Positions 4,926-7,710 of a stretch of DNA of 7,710 bases are shown here, piece by piece. The stretch is from assembly GCA_007122945.1 (NCBI GenBank), contig SKSP01000376.1, positions 1 through 7,710 of the forward strand. The letters run 5' to 3'. The notes beneath the pieces are model-generated. The model was not told the origin of the DNA, searched no databases, and was given only the letters and a program-made list of their open reading frames with translations. Made by a program: the position numbers and the translations under genes. Positions within the stretch are counted from its first letter, which is position 1, and every line of letters begins with the position of its first letter. This stretch comes from Ilumatobacteraceae bacterium. Its GTDB lineage: Bacteria; Actinomycetota; Acidimicrobiia; Acidimicrobiales; Ilumatobacteraceae.

Positions 4926-6114
4926 ACCGGTCGAGGGCCCGGTCGAGGTCGACGAGCAGGTCGTCGGTGTCCTCGAGGCCGACCGACAACCGGACGAGGC
5001 CGTCGGTGATGCCCGTCTCGGCCTGCTCGGCGGGGGTCAGGCTCACGTGCGTCGAGGTGGCGGAGTGGCAGACCAGGGTCTCGGGGCCGCCCAACGACGT
5101 CGCCACCCGGCACAGCGCGACCCGGTCGAAGAAGTCCTCGACCGCGGGTCGTCCGCCGTCGATCTCGAACGCCAGCACGGTGCCCGCCATCGTCATCTGC
5201 CGGCGGGCGAGCTCGTGCTGAGGGTGCGACGCGAGCCCGGGGTAGTGCACCGCCGAGACGTGGCGATGGCCGGCCAGGTGCTCGGCGATGCGCTGTGCGC
5301 TGGCCGCCTGGTGCGTCGTCCGGACGGCGAGCGTGCGGATCCCCCGCAACGCGTTCAGGGCGTCGAACGGCGACGGCGTCGCCCCGTGCAGCACCGAGTA
5401 CGACCAGATCTCGTCGAGCAGGTCACGATCGCCGGCGATCACCCCGAGCGTCGCGTCGTTGTGGCCGCCGATTCCTTTCGTGGCGGAGTGCAGCGAGATG
5501 TCGACGCCGTGCGCGAGCGGGCGCTGACCGATGGGCGTGGCGAACGTCGAATCGACGACGGTGAACGGGCCGGCGATCGACCCGAGCTCGTCGAGATCGA
5601 CCAGCTCGAGGCGGGGGTTCGACGGTGTCTCGGCGAGCACCATCATCGTCTGCCCGGGCCGAACGGCGGCGGTCAGTGCTCCCGGCTCGGTGCCGTCGAC
5701 GAAGGTGACGTCGATCCCGAGGCGCCGGCACGGCCCCTGCAGGAACGCGAGGGTGCCGGCGTAGAGCTGTCGTTGCGCGACGAGGTGGGTCCCCGCGGAG
5801 CACAGGGTGAACACCGTCGTCGCGATGGCACCCATCCCCGAGCCGAAGGCCAGTGCCGCCTCGGCACCTTCCAGCTCGGCGATCGCATCCTCGAAGGCCT
5901 GGACGGTCGGGTTGCCGTACCGGCTGTAGTACTCCTCGGCGCGGAGCCCGGTGGCGCGGGTGTTGGCATCGTCGAGGTCGGCCGTCTCCCAGGTGCTCGA
6001 TGCCCACAGCGCCGTGGCGAGCGACGAGCCGCTCGTCGCGCGCCCGGCCGTGATCGCCCGGGTCGCCGGTCGTGGCTCGTCGCCACGGTCGCTCGAGGTC
6101 GTGTCAGGTGACAC
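4918..6114 (-). CDS. Trans-sulfuration family PLP enzyme (cystathionine gamma-synthase/lyase-like)
   Basis: From the GTG at 6114 the protein has 398 residues, the normal length for Cys/Met metabolism PLP enzymes. Motifs in order: YSRYGNPT (63-70, phosphate-binding Tyr/Arg from the neighbouring subunit), FGSGMGAI (phosphate loop, from about residue 90), ETPSNP (162-167), VVDSTFATP (Asp188 contacting the pyridine nitrogen), SATKGIGGH (Lys213, the PLP Schiff-base lysine), HSATSTH (350-356) and RLSVGLED (Arg375, substrate carboxylate). The loop LYAGT has Gly where methionine gamma-lyases carry their signature Cys, which argues against that enzyme. Cystathionine gamma-synthase, gamma-lyase or O-acylhomoserine sulfhydrylase remain possible. 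An in-frame ATG at 6198 lies within the upstream gene and would add 28 unrelated residues, so I prefer the GTG. Its start overlaps the VOC gene end by 11 bp, suggesting coupled translation. Confidence 0.88.
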   Translation of the reverse strand: MSPDTTSSDRGDEPRPATRAITAGRATSGSSLATALWASSTWETADLDDANTRATGLRAEEYYSRYGNPTVQAFEDAIAELEGAEAALAFGSGMGAIATTVFTLCSAGTHLVAQRQLYAGTLAFLQGPCRRLGIDVTFVDGTEPGALTAAVRPGQTMMVLAETPSNPRLELVDLDELGSIAGPFTVVDSTFATPIGQRPLAHGVDISLHSATKGIGGHNDATLGVIAGDRDLLDEIWSYSVLHGATPSPFDALNALRGIRTLAVRTTHQAASAQRIAEHLAGHRHVSAVHYPGLASHPQHELARRQMTMAGTVLAFEIDGGRPAVEDFFDRVALCRVATSLGGPETLVCHSATSTHVSLTPAEQAETGITDGLVRLSVGLEDTDDLLVDLDRALDRSA

Positions 6115-6514
6115 AGAACTCGTTTCCTTCCGGGTCGAGGAGCACGACCCACCAGTCGCCGTCCTCGTCGACCCGTCGGACCTGGGTGGCGCCGGCATCG
6201 ATCAGCTCGGCCACCTTCGCCGTCTTGGCACCCTCCGAGGTGCCGGCGCGGATGTCGAGGTGGACGCGCGACGACGCCAACGATCCGTCGCTGGCCCGGA
6301 GGAACACGATGCGCGGGCCGACCTGGTCGGGGTCGACGATCGCACTGATCGAGCCGGCCGGCGGCACCGGGAGCTGGTGCGAGCGGAGGTAGTCGCCCCA
6401 CGACAGGTAGCCCGTCGGCGGCGGTTCGATCCGGTAGCCGAGCGCGATCGACCAGAACTCGGCCATCCGATCCGCGTCCGCGCAGTCGAACGTGATCTGG
6501 AACGGGCCCGCCAT
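6104..6514 (-). CDS. VOC (glyoxalase/bleomycin-resistance fold) family protein
   Basis: The protein has 136 residues, a single-subunit VOC length made of two beta-alpha-beta-beta-beta modules. The first begins FQITFDCADADRMAEFWSIALGY (residues 5-27), the second SSRVHLDIRA (81-90), and it ends in the typical LLDPEGNEFCV (125-135). His85 and Glu132 are candidate metal ligands. Members act as lyases, dioxygenases, isomerases or binding proteins for small electrophiles, and the sequence alone does not separate these. It lies 71 bp after hisN with its own candidate promoter, and its stop codon falls inside the start of the PLP gene, so the two probably form a two-gene unit. The frame continues open upstream, antisense-free but overlapping hisN; the ATG at 6514 is supported by the fold beginning there and by a TANNNT box 8 nt before it. 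Confidence 0.85.
   Translation of the reverse strand: MAGPFQITFDCADADRMAEFWSIALGYRIEPPPTGYLSWGDYLRSHQLPVPPAGSISAIVDPDQVGPRIVFLRASDGSLASSRVHLDIRAGTSEGAKTAKVAELIDAGATQVRRVDEDGDWWVVLLDPEGNEFCVT
6125..6131 (-). promoter_or_regulatory. Shine-Dalgarno-like GGAAGGA for the PLP enzyme
   Basis: On the minus strand GGAAGGA lies 10 nt before the GTG at 6114, inside the end of the VOC gene. It supports the GTG over the ATG at 6198 as start codon. Confidence 0.5.
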
Positions 6515-6522
6515 GGCGGGAA

Positions 6523-6528
6523 AAGCTA
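6523..6528 (-). promoter_or_regulatory. Candidate -10 box (TAGCTT) for the VOC-PLP unit
   Basis: On the minus strand TAGCTT fits TANNNT and ends 8 nt before the ATG at 6514, again the leaderless spacing. A purine-rich run lies on the far side of this box, about 15 nt or more from the ATG, too distant to be a Shine-Dalgarno. It sits in the 71-bp gap (6515-6585) after hisN, which otherwise holds nothing I recognise. Confidence 0.45.
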
Positions 6529-6585
6529 TCTCCTCGTCCCCTCCGCTCGCCCCCCGACCCGGAACGCCGACCCCGCGGATGACGA

Positions 6586-7404
6586 TCACGCCCGGCTCCC
6601 GAGGCGGTCGATCACCTCGGCGTGGAGGATGCCGTTGGTCGAGATGGCGGTGTCGTGTTCGTGGGTCGGTACGCCGTGGCGGTCGGTCAGACGGCCGCCG
6701 GCCTCCTCCACCAGGAGTCGTACCGCTGCGATGTCGTACGGGGCGACGCCCACGGCGTCGACGGCGACGTCGACCGCGCCCTCGGCGACGAGCGCGTGCT
6801 GCCAGAAGTCCCCGAACCCACGGGCCCGGCGGGCGGCCTGGAGCAGTTCGACGAGGCGGTCGGTGAGCCCGAGCCGATCCCAGCCGGAGCTGAACGTCAC
6901 GCACACCTGGGCCTCGTCGAGCCGGTCCACGGTCGAGACCCGGCAGGGACGGCCGTCGGCGAACGCCCCGAGACCCCGACCCGCCCACCAGCGCCGTCCG
7001 AGCGCTGGCGCGGAGACCACGCCGACGACGAGGCCGTGCTCGGCGTGCGTCAGGGCCAACAACGTCGCCCAGACCGGGATGCCGCGCACGAACCCGGACG
7101 TCCCGTCGATCGGATCGACGACCCAGCGCCACGGCGACGTCGCCGCACCGACCAGTCCGTGCTCCTCACCGGACAACGCGTGGTCGGGTCGTGCGGCGCG
7201 GAGGAGCTCGCCGACGAGGGTCTCCGCGTCGCGGTCCGCCTCGGTCACCTCGGTGTGGTTCGGCTTCCAGTCGACCGTGAACGAGCGGGCCTGGAACAGC
7301 GGCAGCGTGAGCGCGTCGCAGGCGTCGGCGAGCCCGAGTGCGAGGTCGAGCTCGTCCTGCACGGCCGCGGCGTCGAGCGCCGGTGGGCCGGGTCCGTCAG
7401 GCAT
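6586..7404 (-). CDS. hisN: Histidinol-phosphatase of the inositol monophosphatase superfamily
   Basis: The protein has 272 residues, normal for HisN. Mg-binding motifs of the IMPase fold are present: VTEADRDAE (53-61), SGEEHG (78-83), VVDPIDGTSGFVRG (95-108; Asp97, Asp100, Thr102) and APYDIAA (221-227; Asp224). The stretches VWATLLALTH, GVVSAPALGRRWWAGRGLGAFA and RARGFGDFWQHALVAEGAVD closely resemble mycobacterial HisN, which separates it from generic inositol monophosphatases. The reaction would be histidinol phosphate to histidinol plus phosphate, the penultimate stage of histidine synthesis, in the cytosol. Its ATG overlaps the stop of the enoyl-CoA hydratase gene (8-bp overlap, ATGCCTGA), so it is probably cotranscribed and translationally coupled. 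No other his gene is in the window. A side activity on other sugar or inositol phosphates cannot be excluded. Confidence 0.88.
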   Translation of the reverse strand: MPDGPGPPALDAAAVQDELDLALGLADACDALTLPLFQARSFTVDWKPNHTEVTEADRDAETLVGELLRAARPDHALSGEEHGLVGAATSPWRWVVDPIDGTSGFVRGIPVWATLLALTHAEHGLVVGVVSAPALGRRWWAGRGLGAFADGRPCRVSTVDRLDEAQVCVTFSSGWDRLGLTDRLVELLQAARRARGFGDFWQHALVAEGAVDVAVDAVGVAPYDIAAVRLLVEEAGGRLTDRHGVPTHEHDTAISTNGILHAEVIDRLGSRA

Positions 7405-7710
7405 CCGGACGTCCCGTGCCGTGCACGTGGGCCTCGCGCGTGTCGACGTCGTGCCGGTCGACCTCGTGCGCGCCGAACTCGGGCGATCGCCGCTCTCGCA
7501 GGGCAGCGAGGCCCTCGGCCGCGTCGGGGCCGAGGAAGTTGAGCATCTCGTAGGCGAGCGACGCCTCGAAGCTGGGGAGCGCCTGTCGCAGCCAGTGGTT
7601 GAGCGCCCGCTTGGTCAGCCGGGTCGCGTCGCGCGGACCCCGGGCGAGCTGAGCGGCGATCGACAGCGCGGTCGGCAGCACCTCGTCGGCGGGCACGGCC
7701 TTGGAGACGA
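7397..7710 (-). CDS. Enoyl-CoA hydratase/isomerase (crotonase) family protein, C-terminal part only
   Basis: About 103 C-terminal codons are visible; the 5' part lies beyond the right edge. The fragment begins VSKAVPADEVLPTALSIA, the usual crotonase C-terminal helix region, followed by LARGPRDATRLTKRALN and FEASLAYEMLNFLGPDAAEGLAALRERRSPEF. The segment corresponding to AxxEGxxAFxEKRxPxF is recognisable. The C-terminal tail beyond this is about 25 residues, polar and His/Asp/Arg-rich, without known role. The catalytic glutamates and the oxyanion hole lie outside the window, so hydratase, isomerase or another crotonase activity cannot be told apart. Its stop overlaps the start of hisN. Confidence 0.85.
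   Translation of the reverse strand, partial: VSKAVPADEVLPTALSIAAQLARGPRDATRLTKRALNHWLRQALPSFEASLAYEMLNFLGPDAAEGLAALRERRSPEFGAHEVDRHDVDTREAHVHGTGRPDA

Noticed and set aside
4816..6111. 431-codon plus-strand open frame across the PLP enzyme gene
   Set aside because: It is the antisense shadow of a gene with complete PLP-enzyme motifs; the translation is Arg/Gly/Val-rich low-complexity sequence typical of GC-rich reverse frames.
6115..6198. Upstream ATG at 6198 as the start of the PLP enzyme
   Set aside because: It would place 28 extra residues unlike the family deep inside the VOC gene; the GTG at 6114 has a Shine-Dalgarno-like GGAAGGA at 10 nt.
6515..7132. N-terminal extension of the VOC protein to 342 residues
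   Set aside because: The added sequence is Arg/Gly-rich and overlaps hisN in another frame; the VOC fold starts right after the ATG at 6514.
6622..7542. 306-codon plus-strand open frame across hisN
   Set aside because: Antisense to hisN, which has every catalytic motif; the translated product has no recognisable family features.

Overview
This window is very GC-rich bacterial DNA, densely packed with genes. It reads as an actinobacterium, probably of the Acidimicrobiia/Ilumatobacter type. The evidence is two mycothiol-S-transferase-fold (maleylpyruvate isomerase family) proteins, a mycobacterial-style HisN, strong G/C third-position bias and candidate leaderless promoters. The lineage is an inference; no rRNA or other taxonomic marker is present. 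I see no tRNA, CRISPR array, insertion sequence or phage gene.

Layout. (1) Positions 1-728, minus strand: a maleylpyruvate-isomerase-family protein that runs off the left edge. It diverges from nfuA (754-1422, plus), an Fe-S cluster carrier, across only 25 bp holding two overlapping candidate -10 hexamers. (2) Positions 1423-1568: a 146-bp intergenic region with a 63-bp tandem duplication, including a 29-bp perfect repeat that ends exactly where a candidate -10 box begins. (3) Positions 1569-4904, plus strand: a tight three-gene operon with gaps of 1 and 2 bases. It encodes an HMG-CoA-synthase-like/OB-fold fusion protein, an SCP2-type thiolase and a second maleylpyruvate-isomerase-family protein. 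(4) Positions 4905-4917: a 13-bp convergent junction where two small hairpins sit on the two facing stop codons. (5) Positions 4918-7710, minus strand, in transcription order: the C-terminal end of an enoyl-CoA hydratase, hisN (8-bp overlap), a 71-bp gap with a candidate promoter, a VOC/glyoxalase-fold protein, and a trans-sulfuration PLP enzyme (11-bp overlap).

How the genes may work together. The plus-strand operon pairs a thiolase that keeps its catalytic residues with an HMGS-like partner that has lost the nucleophilic cysteine and carries a fused OB domain. This resembles two known assemblies: the archaeal thiolase/HMGS/DUF35 channelling complex and the Ltp2/ChsH2-DUF35 complex of steroid side-chain degradation. 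A CoA-thioester carbon-chain role is therefore likely, but the substrate cannot be read from the sequence. The enoyl-CoA hydratase on the other strand fits acyl-CoA metabolism as well. NfuA, HisN and the PLP enzyme look like housekeeping functions.

A pattern runs through the window. The four genes that seem to begin transcripts each have TANNNT 7-8 nt before the ATG and no Shine-Dalgarno, consistent with leaderless mRNAs. Genes inside operons lack that box, and two of them have purine-rich Shine-Dalgarno sequences.
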